A stretch of DNA of 64,000 nt from UBA981 sp942490995 (GTDB lineage Bacteria > Pseudomonadota > Gammaproteobacteria > Ga0077536), in the NCBI GenBank assembly GCA_942490995.1, contig CALOBG010000051.1, positions 124,001-188,000 of the forward strand, read 5' to 3'. Shown piece by piece: positions 54,767-63,849 of the stretch. Numbering within the stretch: the first letter of the stretch is position 1; each line of letters starts with the position of its first letter. The notes beneath the pieces are model-generated. The model saw only the letters and a list, made by a program, of their open reading frames with translations. It was not told the origin of the DNA and did not search any database. The position numbers and the translations under genes were made by a program.

Positions 54767-56116
54767 TTGCGTTGTACAGCAATCATAGCGTTTTTGACCT
54801 GCCTGCTGGCGCCGTACTCGGCGCTCCAGGCCAGCACGCGCACCCACGAATTCACCCTCGACAACGGACTCCAGGTGATCGTCCAGGAAGATCACCGCGC
54901 ACCGGTCGCGGTGGTGCAGGTCTGGTACCGGGTCGGCGGCGCCTACGAACATGACGGCATTACCGGCGTCTCGCACGCCCTCGAACACATGATGTTCAAG
55001 GGCACTAAAGACCTCGGAGTCGGCGAATTTTCGCGCATCGTGGCCGCCAACGGCGGGCGCGAAAACGCCTTCACCGGCAGCGACTTCACTGCCTACTTTC
55101 AGGAGTGGTCGGCAAGCAACGTCGAACTGAGTTTCAAACTCGAAGCCGACCGCATGCAGAACCTGCTCATCGATGACGCCGAGTTCGCCAAGGAGATCAA
55201 CGTCGTGCTCGAGGAGCGCCGTCTGCGTACCGACGACAACCCGCAGGCGCTGGCCAGCGAGGCGGCGCGCGCCGCGGCGTTTCAGACCAGCCCGTATCGT
55301 TATCCGATCATCGGCTGGGAAGCGGACATCAAGAACATGACCGGTGCGGATCTGCGCAGCTGGTACCAGCGCTGGTACGGCCCCAACAACGCCACCGTGG
55401 TGGTGGTCGGCGACGTCGATCCGCAAACCGTGCTGGCCGCGGCGAAGAAACATTTCGGGCCGTTGAAAGCGCGTGTCATCGAGCCGCCCAAGCCGCGGCC
55501 CGAAGTTGCGCAGACCGGCGTGAAGCGGGTTCAGTTCGAATCTGACCAGGCCCGCATTCCGTATCTCGTGATGGCCTACAAAGCGCCGGTACTGACCCAG
55601 GCGGTTGCCGGTGGCGAGGTCGAAGAGTGGGAGGTTTATGCCCTCGATGTCCTTTCGGAAACGCTCGACGGCGACGCCAGTGCGCGTCTGCGTCGCAATC
55701 TCGTGCGTGGCAGCGAAGTCGCCGCGCACGTTGGTGCCGGCTACTCTTCGGCCGATATGCTGACCACCCTGTTCTACTTCAGCGGTGTGCCCAGCGACGG
55801 CACTTCGCTGGAGCAACTCGAGGCCGCGGTGGTGGCCGAAATCGACGCCCTTAAAAGCGACCCGCCGAGCCCCGCGGAGCTCGAACGGATCAAGACTCAG
55901 GTTGTTGCCGACAGCATCTTCGAACTCGATTCAATGCAGCACCAGGCGATCATTATCGGCAGCCTGGAATCGGTCGGCCTCGACTGGCGACTGAAGGACG
56001 ATTACGTCGAACGCATCAAGGCGGTGACCAGCGAACAGGTCCGCGCGGTGGCGGAGAAATACCTGCGGCCCGAAACCCTCACCGTTGCCTACCTGTTACC
56101 GGAGAACAAGGAATGA
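54767..56116 (+). CDS. M16-family zinc protease, catalytic subunit
   Basis: A 449-residue pitrilysin-type peptidase with a signal peptide (residues 1-22, cut near LQAST). The inverted zinc motif HALEHMMFKG gives His, Glu and His, with the third ligand in NVVLEERRLRTDDN. The C-terminal half is the second M16 domain. It begins at a TTG with GGAG eight bases before it; a nearby ATG is out of frame. Its stop overlaps the next gene, an M16 homologue without the zinc site, so the two probably form a heterodimeric periplasmic protease. Confidence 0.92.
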   Translation: MRCTAIIAFLTCLLAPYSALQASTRTHEFTLDNGLQVIVQEDHRAPVAVVQVWYRVGGAYEHDGITGVSHALEHMMFKGTKDLGVGEFSRIVAANGGRENAFTGSDFTAYFQEWSASNVELSFKLEADRMQNLLIDDAEFAKEINVVLEERRLRTDDNPQALASEAARAAAFQTSPYRYPIIGWEADIKNMTGADLRSWYQRWYGPNNATVVVVGDVDPQTVLAAAKKHFGPLKARVIEPPKPRPEVAQTGVKRVQFESDQARIPYLVMAYKAPVLTQAVAGGEVEEWEVYALDVLSETLDGDASARLRRNLVRGSEVAAHVGAGYSSADMLTTLFYFSGVPSDGTSLEQLEAAVVAEIDALKSDPPSPAELERIKTQVVADSIFELDSMQHQAIIIGSLESVGLDWRLKDDYVERIKAVTSEQVRAVAEKYLRPETLTVAYLLPENKE

Positions 56117-57435
56117 TCATGTTGTGTCTGCGCGCGGTCATCGCCGCCATCGCGCTGCTCGGCGCGTCGACGCTTGCCGCCGGACCTGCGATCGAAACCT
56201 GGCAGACGAGCAACGGTGCGCGCGTTTACTTTGTGCCGGCCGAAGAGATCCCGATGTTCGATGTACGCATCACCTTCGCCGCCGGCAGCGCTCGCGATGG
56301 CGATCGCAAGGGCGTCGCCAGCATCACCAGCGATCTGCTCCTGCAGGGTGCCGCCGAACTCGATGCCAATGGCTTCACCGACGCCCTCGGTCAGACCGGC
56401 GCCAAGTTGAGCACCGGCGCCCAGCGCGACATGGCCTACCTGAGTCTGCGCACCATGAGCGAGCCGCGTTACGCTGACCCGGCGCTCGCGCTCCTCGAGA
56501 GCGCCATGGCCCGCCCGCGGTTCGACGCGTCCGCGATCGCCAGGCTCAAGGCGCGCGCGATGGTTTCATTTCGCCACAAGCTGCAATCGCCGGGTACGAT
56601 TGCCGAGGAAACGTTCTACGCCAACCTCTACGCCGATCATCCGTACGCGAGTTCACCGGACGGCACGGAGAAAAGTGTCGCGGCGCTCACGGCCGACGAT
56701 ATCCGGACCTTCCATCAGCGTTACTACGTCGCCAATAACGCCGTGATCGCCATCGTCGGCGCGCTTGATCGCGCACGTGCGGAAGCCATTGCCGAGCGCC
56801 TCGGCGCGGCCCTCCCGGCCGGGGCCAGGGCACCCGAGCTGCCGGCAGTAGCGATGACCGCGGCGTCGCAGACCCACGTCGAATTTCCTTCGATCCAGAG
56901 CCACGTGCGCGTCGGCCTGCCCGGCATGAGTCGCAACGACCCTGACTACTTTCCCTTGCTGGTCGGTAACCATGCCCTTGGCGGCAACTCGCTGGTTTCG
57001 ATCCTGTTCGATGAGATCCGCTCGAAACGCGGCCTGTCCTACAGCGCGTACAGCTATTTCCATCCCATGGCCCAGCGCGGTCCGTTCGTCGCGGTCCTGC
57101 AGACCGATCGCTCACAACAGGACGAGGCGATGCGAGTGCTGCATGAAACCATCAAGCGCTTCGTCGACGATGGCCCGCCGCCGGCGGCGCTCGAGTCCGC
57201 CCGCCAGAATCTGATCGGTGGCTTTCCGCTGCGCATCGACAGCAATCAGAAAATCACCGAATACATTTCGATGATCGGCTACTACGATCTGCCGCTCGAT
57301 TATCTCGATACGTTTACGGATTCGGTCGCGGCGGTGACGGCCGCGGACGTGCGCGACGCGTTCCAGCGTCGCGTGACGCTCGACAATCTGGTCACCGTGG
57401 TGGTTGGTCGCGGCGTCGAGGACGAGGGCTCCTGA
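56113..57435 (+). CDS. M16-family protein without the zinc site
   Basis: A 440-residue M16 homologue with a signal peptide (residues 1-22). Where active members have HxxEH it has SITSDLLLQG, so it cannot bind zinc there. The second-domain motif RSKRGLSYSAYSYF (the Arg-Tyr pair that contacts substrate) is intact. Pairs of one catalytic and one non-catalytic M16 subunit are known to work together, and the four-base overlap with the upstream gene supports this. Confidence 0.92.
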   Translation: MIMLCLRAVIAAIALLGASTLAAGPAIETWQTSNGARVYFVPAEEIPMFDVRITFAAGSARDGDRKGVASITSDLLLQGAAELDANGFTDALGQTGAKLSTGAQRDMAYLSLRTMSEPRYADPALALLESAMARPRFDASAIARLKARAMVSFRHKLQSPGTIAEETFYANLYADHPYASSPDGTEKSVAALTADDIRTFHQRYYVANNAVIAIVGALDRARAEAIAERLGAALPAGARAPELPAVAMTAASQTHVEFPSIQSHVRVGLPGMSRNDPDYFPLLVGNHALGGNSLVSILFDEIRSKRGLSYSAYSYFHPMAQRGPFVAVLQTDRSQQDEAMRVLHETIKRFVDDGPPPAALESARQNLIGGFPLRIDSNQKITEYISMIGYYDLPLDYLDTFTDSVAAVTAADVRDAFQRRVTLDNLVTVVVGRGVEDEGS

Positions 57436-57995
57436 GCCGCACACGGACCGCGCCAGGCAGCGTCCGCATTATCGGCGGACGCTGGCGCGGCACGCGCATC
57501 GCGGTGGCGACGCGTGCAGGCCTGCGGCCCAGCCCCGACCGCGTTCGCGAAACCCTGTTCAACTGGCTGATGCCTTACCTGCCTGGCGCATGTTGCCTGG
57601 ATCTGTATGCCGGCAGCGGCGTGCTCGGTTTCGAAGCCGTCTCGCGCGGCGCCGCAAGCGCCACCCTGGTTGAACTCGAGGGTGCGACGACGGCCGAACT
57701 CGCGGCCCTGCGCGCGCGGCTCAACGCCGACACGATCGAAGTCTGCCGCGCCGACGTCATCGCCTGGCTCGACGGCCCGGCGCGTGCATTCGATATCGTT
57801 TTTGTCGATCCGCCGTTCGCTACCGCGCTGCTCGAACCGACCCTGGCGGGTCTCGCTCAGGGGTGGCTCAGTCCTTCCGCGGTGGTTTATATCGAAGGCT
57901 CAAGCGCAAGCCTGGATCCCGGCAGTGACTGGCAGGTGCTGAAATCCGCGCGCACGCGCGAGGTCGAGTACGCATTGCTGCGCCGCTCGGGCTAG
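57432..57995 (+). CDS. rsmD: 16S rRNA (guanine966-N2)-methyltransferase, unusual start
   Basis: RsmD methylates G966 of 16S rRNA. The conserved N-terminus SVRIIGGRWRGTRIAV, then LRPSPDRVRETLFNWL, motif I DLYAGSGVLGFEAVSRGA and the catalytic DIVFVDPPF are all seen. The first GTG in frame (57504) would remove the RIIGGRWRG strand that all RsmD proteins have. No ATG, GTG or TTG precedes it; a CTG at 57432 overlaps the previous stop as CTGA, with GAGG ten bases before it, and gives 187 residues. That start is inferred. Confidence 0.88.
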   Translation: MSRTRTAPGSVRIIGGRWRGTRIAVATRAGLRPSPDRVRETLFNWLMPYLPGACCLDLYAGSGVLGFEAVSRGAASATLVELEGATTAELAALRARLNADTIEVCRADVIAWLDGPARAFDIVFVDPPFATALLEPTLAGLAQGWLSPSAVVYIEGSSASLDPGSDWQVLKSARTREVEYALLRRSG

Positions 57996-58048
57996 AATGC
58001 GCCATCCTGCAACCACATTTGACTTGCGCAGCGCGCGACTAAGGAACT

Positions 58049-58561
58049 GTGTTGGCAATTACCGCCATCTACCCCGGAACATTCGACCCGATTACGCTCG
58101 GTCATGTTGACATCGTCTCACGCGCCGCGCCGCTGTTCGAACGCCTGGTCATCGGCGTCGCCGGCAGCACCGGCAAAAACACCGTGTTCTCGGCTGCCGA
58201 GCGGGTCGAGTTGGCGGCCGAAGTCCTGGCCGATTACGGCAACGTCGAGGTTATGCGCTTCGATGGCCTGATGGTCGATTTCGCGCGCAAGTGCGGCGCC
58301 ACGGTCGTCCTGCGCGGGTTGCGTGCAGTGACTGATTTCGAATACGAATTTCAACTCGCCGGTATGAACCGCAAGCTGATGCCGGAGGCCGATACGGTTT
58401 TCCTGCCGACTTCCGAGCAGCATACCTACATCTCGTCTTCGCTGGTGCGCGAAATCTCCGCGCTCGGTGGCGACATCAGCCCGTTTGTTCACCCGCGCAT
58501 CAAGCGTGCACTCGACGAACGCCGATCGGCCAGGCTTAAAGCCGACACCAGCGGAGGATGA
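58049..58561 (+). CDS. coaD: Phosphopantetheine adenylyltransferase
   Basis: CoaD makes dephospho-CoA from phosphopantetheine and ATP. The 170-residue nucleotidyltransferase has IYPGTFDPITLGHVDIV with the TxGH active site, VVLRGLRAVTDFEYEFQLAGMNR and the ISSSLVREI motif. It starts at a GTG with AAGGA four bases before it. The order rsmD-coaD-ferredoxin is conserved in many gammaproteobacteria. Confidence 0.97.
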   Translation: MLAITAIYPGTFDPITLGHVDIVSRAAPLFERLVIGVAGSTGKNTVFSAAERVELAAEVLADYGNVEVMRFDGLMVDFARKCGATVVLRGLRAVTDFEYEFQLAGMNRKLMPEADTVFLPTSEQHTYISSSLVREISALGGDISPFVHPRIKRALDERRSARLKADTSGG

Positions 58562-58606
58562 CAGCGCCAGCGGGTGTAGTGCGTGGCATCAGGCAAGGGT
58601 TCGACG

Positions 58607-58876
58607 ATGGCGCTTAAAATCACCGATCAATGCATCAATTGCGACGTGTGCGAGCCGGAGTGCCCGAACCAGGCGATCTACGAAGGCGAGCTGTACTACG
58701 AAATCGATGCCGATAAATGTACCGAATGCGTCGGTCATTTCGCTACGCCGCAATGCGTCGAGGTATGCCCCGTCGATTGCATTCCGCACGACCCCGAGCG
58801 CGTCGAGACCCGGGCCGAGTTGCTCGACAAGTATCGCACCCTGACCGGCGCCGACCATACGTTGAAGGTGAATTGA
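58607..58876 (+). CDS. YfhL-type 2[4Fe-4S] ferredoxin
   Basis: An 89-residue ferredoxin. The first cluster uses CINCDVCEPECP, the second CTECVGHFATPQCVEVCP with the long insertion between the second and third Cys that marks the Alvin (Allochromatium) type, followed by DC and a C-terminal helix. It is probably a low-potential electron carrier. The ATG at 58607 starts MALKITDQ as in homologues; the frame is open to 58583. ggt follows two bases after its stop. Confidence 0.95.
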   Translation: MALKITDQCINCDVCEPECPNQAIYEGELYYEIDADKCTECVGHFATPQCVEVCPVDCIPHDPERVETRAELLDKYRTLTGADHTLKVN

Positions 58877-58878
58877 TC

Positions 58879-60564
58879 ATGCTCCGCCGAACGACCCGTT
58901 ATGCCCTGGTCCTGCTGCTGTGGTGTTTGCCGCTGGCCCTCCACGCCGGCGAAGCCGGCGCACCGGGGCACAACGCAATCGCCTCCGCCCACCCCGCGGC
59001 GACCGCCGCCGGGCGGGTCGTGCTCGATGCCGGGGGTAACGCGTTTGACGCCGCAATCGCGGTCGCCGCGGCGCTGGCGGTGGTCGAGCCGTATAGTTCC
59101 GGCATCGGCGGCGGTGGCTTTTTTCTCCTCCACCGTGCCGCCGACGGCGCGCAGATCTTTGTTGACGCGCGCGAAACCGCGCCGGCCGCCGCCAGCGCCG
59201 ACATGTACCTCGACGCGGCGGGCGAATTCGTCGCCGAGCGCGCTTTGAACGGCGCGCTGGCGGCCGGGATCCCCGGTCTGCCCGCGGCGCTCGCCCACCT
59301 TGCCGAACACTACGGCAAACGAACTCTGGCCGACAATCTGGCCCCCGCGGTCGCGCTCGCCCGCGACGGTTTCGCGGTCGGACCGCGCTACCAGATGATG
59401 GCCGGATTTCGCGCTGGCGCGCTGTCGGCGCTGCCCGAAGCCGCGGCCATCTTTCTGCATGACGGCGCCGCGCCGGCGCCTGGTGCTCGCATCGTGCAGG
59501 GCGATCTGGCCGACACCCTGGTTGCGATCGGCGCTGACGGCGCCGAGAGTTTTTACCGCGGCGCGCTGGCGGCGCGCCTGGTCGCCGGCGTGCGGGCGGT
59601 CGGCGGGATCTGGACCGCGGCCGACCTGGCCACTTACCGCGTTGTCGAACGCCCGCCCATCATTGCCCAATACCGCGACATGCGCGTCGTCTCCGCGCCA
59701 CCGCCTTCGTCGGGTGGGATCGTGCTCAGCGAGGCGTTGAATATCCTCGAACGCTACGATCTGGAAACGTTCGATGAAGTCGACCGACTGCACCTCGTCA
59801 TCGAAGCCATGCGTCGCGCCTACCGCGACCGCGCCGATTTTCTCGGCGATCCGGATTTCACCGATATCCCCACGTCGCGATTACTGGCGAAATCCTACGC
59901 CGACTGGCTGGCACGCGATCTGAGTGTCGCTCGGGCCACGCCGAGCGACTCGCTGCCGCCGATCGGGGTACGTCCGGAAGGCCAGGACACCACCCACTTT
60001 TCGGTCCTCGACGCCGCCGGTAACCGGGTCGCCGCGACCCTCAGCATCAACTATCCGTTCGGCGCGGCGGTGGTGGCCCCCGGTACCGGCGTGTTGCTGA
60101 ACAACGAAATGGACGATTTTTCCGCGCGACCCCTGACCCCCAACGCCTATGGCCTGGTCGGCGCCGGCGCGAACGCCATCGCACCCGGCAAGCGGCCGCT
60201 GTCGAGCATGACCCCGACGTTTCTCGAAACCCCCGAGCGTATCGGCGTAATCGGCACGCCGGGTGGCAGCCGCATCATTTCCATGGTCCTGATCGGGATA
60301 CTCGAATTTGCCCGCGGTACCGCGCCCGAAACCTGGGTCAGCGCGGCGCGTTATCACCATCAGTACCTGCCCGACGAAGTGCAATACGAAAACGGTGGCC
60401 TGAGTGCCGAAGTGATCGCCGCGCTTGGCGCCAAGGGCCACACGCTTGCCGAGAAGTCGCGCAACTACGGCAACATGCAGGCCATCCTCTGGGATCGTGC
60501 CGAAGGCAAGGTCGAAGCGGCCAGCGATCCGCGCGGTGAAGGCGGCGCGGCAGTCTGGCCATAG
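58879..60564 (+). CDS. ggt: Gamma-glutamyltransferase
   Basis: GGT cleaves glutathione and transfers or hydrolyses the gamma-glutamyl group in the periplasm. The 561-residue protein has a signal peptide (residues 1-23), GGNAFDAAIAVAAALAVVEPYSSGIGGGGFF, the conserved Arg region FVDARETAPAAA, and the self-cleavage site before the catalytic Thr in QDTTHFSVLD; NNEMDDFS and PGKRPLSSMTPT bind the substrate. The ATG at 58879 is two bases after the ferredoxin stop. Confidence 0.96.
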   Translation: MLRRTTRYALVLLLWCLPLALHAGEAGAPGHNAIASAHPAATAAGRVVLDAGGNAFDAAIAVAAALAVVEPYSSGIGGGGFFLLHRAADGAQIFVDARETAPAAASADMYLDAAGEFVAERALNGALAAGIPGLPAALAHLAEHYGKRTLADNLAPAVALARDGFAVGPRYQMMAGFRAGALSALPEAAAIFLHDGAAPAPGARIVQGDLADTLVAIGADGAESFYRGALAARLVAGVRAVGGIWTAADLATYRVVERPPIIAQYRDMRVVSAPPPSSGGIVLSEALNILERYDLETFDEVDRLHLVIEAMRRAYRDRADFLGDPDFTDIPTSRLLAKSYADWLARDLSVARATPSDSLPPIGVRPEGQDTTHFSVLDAAGNRVAATLSINYPFGAAVVAPGTGVLLNNEMDDFSARPLTPNAYGLVGAGANAIAPGKRPLSSMTPTFLETPERIGVIGTPGGSRIISMVLIGILEFARGTAPETWVSAARYHHQYLPDEVQYENGGLSAEVIAALGAKGHTLAEKSRNYGNMQAILWDRAEGKVEAASDPRGEGGAAVWP

Positions 60565-60607
60565 CGGCCTGGTGAAAACCGGCGAGCGAAAAGTTGCAGC
60601 GCTATCC

Positions 60608-60740
60608 GTGGCGTGCGGGCCGCGCGTCAGGCTAGCGTTCGACCGTGCGTCCGTGCACGGTCTCACTGCCCTCGCGCTGCGCTAAACCATCCATGGCCCG
60701 CTTGCGCTCGAGGCCGCCTGACGCGCGGCCCGCACGCCAC
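60608..60740. repeat. 133-bp convergent-junction repeat, family 2 copy 2
   Basis: The ends are perfect 25-base inverted repeats beginning GTGGCGTGCGGGCCGCGC. Compared with copy 1 (25578-25710) both arms have changed together: GGGT/ACCC is GGGC/GCCC here, and TCCGGC/GCCGGA is TCAGGC/GCCTGA. It lies between the convergent ggt and mutM genes. Confidence 0.9.
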
Positions 60741-60780
60741 TGGCACCTGCCAGGCACCCTGTTTCGCTCGTTTTTTTCGA

Positions 60781-61569
60781 TCAGCGCTGGCAGCTGGCGC
60801 AGAAAAAACTCGAACGCTGGCCAATCACCGCCGCGCGTAGCGGCGCCGCGCAGACCGTGCACGCCTGCCCGGCGCGACCGTATACCTGCAGTTGATGACG
60901 AAAATAGCCGGGCTCGCCGTCGTTGCGTACGAAGTCGCGCAAGGTTGTGCCGCCCGCGGTGATCGCCTCACCGAGTACGTCCCGCACATGGCCCACCAGC
61001 GCCGCGTAACGCTGCGCGCTGATCCGACCCGCCGCGCGCGCCGGATGGATGCCGGCGCGGAACAGCGCCTCACTGGCGTAGATATTGCCGACGCCGACGA
61101 CGATATGGTTGTCCATGATGAAGTTTTTTATCGCCAGCCGCCGGCCCGCGGCGCGTTCGCGCAGATAAACCGCATCGAACCGTGGATCGAACGGCTCAGG
61201 GCCGAGATGGCGGAGCAATTCGTGTGCCAGCGGGTCGTTGCGCGTGAACTCCATCATGCCGAAGCGGCGCGGATCGCGCAGGCGCAGTGCACGCGTGGCG
61301 CTGAACGTGATCTCGACATGATCGTGCGGCAGTCGTGCGGCGCGCTGCGCAACCACGCGCAGGCTGCCGGACATGCCGAGATGGACGATGAGGGTGCCGG
61401 CGTCGAAACCGAACAGCAGATATTTCGCGCGCCGCTCCAGCGTCTGCAGGCGTTGACCCTCGAGTACCCGCGGCAGGTCTGCGGCGATCGGGCGGCGCAG
61501 CCGGTAGTCGTTGACGGTGACCGACCTGACGCGACGCCCGACGATCAGTGGCTGCAGGCCGCGCCGGGT
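60781..61569 (-). CDS. mutM: Formamidopyrimidine-DNA glycosylase, N-terminus missing
   Basis: MutM removes 8-oxoguanine from DNA. From TRRGLQPLIVGRRV to the C-terminal zinc finger (CTVC and CASC) the protein is normal, with LGMSGSLRVV and KNFIMDNHIVVGVGNIYASE. The first residues, MPELPEVET in the family, are absent: the sequence upstream of the ACC-CGG-CGC-GGC codons is unrelated. Those missing residues include the catalytic Pro and Glu, so as assembled the protein would be inactive. The break coincides with a change in codon use and with a truncated gene on the other strand. Confidence 0.93.
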   Translation of the reverse strand, partial: TRRGLQPLIVGRRVRSVTVNDYRLRRPIAADLPRVLEGQRLQTLERRAKYLLFGFDAGTLIVHLGMSGSLRVVAQRAARLPHDHVEITFSATRALRLRDPRRFGMMEFTRNDPLAHELLRHLGPEPFDPRFDAVYLRERAAGRRLAIKNFIMDNHIVVGVGNIYASEALFRAGIHPARAAGRISAQRYAALVGHVRDVLGEAITAGGTTLRDFVRNDGEPGYFRHQLQVYGRAGQACTVCAAPLRAAVIGQRSSFFCASCQR

Positions 61570-62536
61570 CGAAGCGGCCACTCGGTTCGCGGATGACCTC
61601 TTCGCATCCGGCCTCGAGGTCATCGGGCTCGATTGGGAGGATCACCTGAAGTCCTATCGCAAGAGCATCACGCGGGGGGACTCCGTGCTCGACGTGGCCA
61701 AGGCGGTCTACGGATTCCTGAGCCCCATCGATGACAGCTGCCTGCGCCTCAGGTTCGGCAACGAGCTCGTCCCGGCGGTCACCTGGCAACGCAAGCTCAA
61801 CGCGAACCTCGGCGGCGTCCAGACGATCCTGGCGGGTTGGGACCAGACCGAAGGCGGCATCCGGCACGGCACCACTCCCTACGGCATCGCCTACATGCAG
61901 CTCGGGAACCTGCGCGGGGAGGCGTTCCTCACGGAGTTCGACAACTTGCTCGAGACCTTCTCCGACCGCTGGGGACTCATCTTGGACCTGCGCTACGGGC
62001 TGCGGGCCGACGCCGACGTGGTCTCCCAATTGGCGGGACGATTCGTCTCCGAGCCGACGCCCTATGGCGTGCACGCGGTCTGGACGAACGGGGTCGAGGA
62101 GAATCGCGAGCTCATCCTGCAGCCCCGCGGTGACTGGACCTTCGACGGCGTCGTCTACGCCCTGACCGGCCCCTTCACCGCGGGCGAGGCCGAGCGCCTG
62201 GCGCTCATGGTGGAGTCGCTGCCGCGCGGCATGACGCTCGGCGAGCCCACGGCTGGACACGGTGTCGGCGCGCAGTGGTCCGAGCTCGCCCCCGGCCTCG
62301 AGATCTACCGCCGCGCCGGACTCACCATCGACACGAACGGCAACTTCCTTCCGGTGGAGGGCAAGCAGCCCGACAAGCTCATCGTCGTGCCGCAGGACGA
62401 GTTCGGCGCCAAGTCCGACCCCGTGCTCTACAAGGCGCTCGAGGAGATCTACCGCGTGCCCCCCGCCGAACGCCGCAAGGCGCGCAGCGGCGAGCTTTGG
62501 GTGGAGGCGACGGAGGCCTCCGCGCCGCAGCGCTAG
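61570..62536 (+). CDS. S41-like peptidase domain protein, 5' end missing
   Basis: About 320 residues of a protein with S41 (tail-specific protease) features: LILDLRYGLRADADVVSQLAGRF resembles the LDLR.N.GG strand, and GPFTAGEAERLALMVESL followed by MTLGEPTAGHG matches the catalytic-serine helix and the GEPT.GG turn. The nucleophile position, Ser in TFSAGE-type members, appears as Thr here. The frame runs back into antisense mutM, so the true start is lost at the junction near 61570. Codons are strongly GAG, CTC and GAC, unlike the genes to the left. It probably comes from another organism. Confidence 0.7.
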
Positions 62537-62565
62537 GGACCTTTCGCGAATCCCACGACCGGCTG

Positions 62566-63849
62566 CTAGGCCTGTGAGCGTTGCGGCGCCCGCGCCAGGA
62601 GGAGCAACGCCACGAACCACGCCAGGAACAAGTGGCGCGGGATGAAGTGGGTGTGGATGGCCGAGTGTTGGCGCATCACCATCACCCAGAGCAGCGACAC
62701 GACCAGCGCCAGGGCGAGGGGCACCAGGCGCGACGGGCCGCCGCGCCAGATCCATGGGCCCGCCGCGCTCGAGCCCGGTAGCTTGCAACGGGGGATCAAG
62801 AGCAGCGCCGCTCCCCCCAGGCAGAGCGCGAAGGGGAGTCCGAAGAAGAGCTCGTGGGAGCTGTACAGGCTCACGTAGCGCCAGGCGAGCCAGAGCGGGT
62901 TCAGCTCCTCCTCGGACACGCGCGCGACGTTGCGGATCGAATTGTCGAAGCGCTGCACGGCCGAGGTCATGAGGTCGGTCCACGCCTCGCCGAGGCTGCC
63001 CCAATAGAGCGCGACCTGGAGGAAGTGCAGCCCGTGCGCGAACGCGAAGCCGCCCGTCGCGGCCAGCAGCACCATCCCGAGGTGGCGCCGCGCGGCTCGA
63101 TCGCCGAAGGCATGGAAGGCGGCGAAGATCGGCAGCGGGCTGAGCGCCACGAGGAAGAAGTAGTCGAAGGACAGCCAACCCTGGAGAAAGCCCAGGCCGA
63201 ACATCCACCAGGCGGCGGGTCCGAGCGCTCGACGCTGCGCGAGCTCTCCCTCCGACCGGGCGAACAGCCGGAGCGCGATGCCGAGCTGGGCCCACAGGAG
63301 AGAGAGCGCGTAGCCCTGGTAGCAGAGCCCGGCCATCATGTTCCAGGTGAGCGGCAGGATCGCGACGCCGCCGATGACCCAGGCGGCGCGCGTAGGAGTG
63401 AGCACGCGCAACAGCGAAGCGGCCAGGAAGGCCAGGCACAGAATGCCCACCGCGACGGGGATCGAACGGAACAGCCCGAGCTCGCCCTTGCCGAACACGA
63501 GGCGCGCCACGGAGGCGGTCAAGTCCGGGCCCGGCGGATAGTGGGTATAGACCTCGTGGGCGTCCTTGCCCTTGCCCCGATGTCCTTCGCGCTTGAACTG
63601 ACGCCCGTAGACGGTGTTCGAGAGCCCGTAGTCCGAGGTCAGGCCCGCCACCGCGTGGTACTCGGCGGCGCGTACGACGTTGGCCTCGGAGAAGGCATCC
63701 GCCACCGGCGAGAGCCCGTCCTCCAGGTTCACCACGTCGAGCACGACGCGCCCGGATACATAGGCCACGAGCAGCCAGACCAACCACCGAGCGGCGCCGT
63801 CCAGCATCAGCGTGCGCGGGTCGTCATCGCGGCGGGGGCACGGCGGCAC
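62566..63849 (-). CDS. Multi-spanning membrane protein, possible glycosyltransferase of the PMT/ArnT type
   Basis: A 427-residue protein with about ten membrane helices. Between the first two helices is a loop with DAFSEANVVRAAEY and VYTHYPPGPDLTASVARL; the acidic residues followed by a YPPGP turn recall the first periplasmic loop of lipid-linked sugar transferases and of bacterial dolichol-phosphate mannosyltransferase-like (glycosyltransferase 39/83) proteins. I cannot confirm this. The coding style matches the S41 gene next to it, so it belongs to the second, unrelated segment of the window. Confidence 0.6.
   Translation of the reverse strand: MPPCPRRDDDPRTLMLDGAARWLVWLLVAYVSGRVVLDVVNLEDGLSPVADAFSEANVVRAAEYHAVAGLTSDYGLSNTVYGRQFKREGHRGKGKDAHEVYTHYPPGPDLTASVARLVFGKGELGLFRSIPVAVGILCLAFLAASLLRVLTPTRAAWVIGGVAILPLTWNMMAGLCYQGYALSLLWAQLGIALRLFARSEGELAQRRALGPAAWWMFGLGFLQGWLSFDYFFLVALSPLPIFAAFHAFGDRAARRHLGMVLLAATGGFAFAHGLHFLQVALYWGSLGEAWTDLMTSAVQRFDNSIRNVARVSEEELNPLWLAWRYVSLYSSHELFFGLPFALCLGGAALLLIPRCKLPGSSAAGPWIWRGGPSRLVPLALALVVSLLWVMVMRQHSAIHTHFIPRHLFLAWFVALLLLARAPQRSQA

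Noticed and set aside
61196..63787. An 863-codon open frame on the minus strand
   Set aside because: It crosses the chimeric junction, is antisense to the S41-like gene and out of frame with the membrane-protein gene, and its composition is the Arg/Gly/Ala-rich type produced by GC-rich shadow frames.
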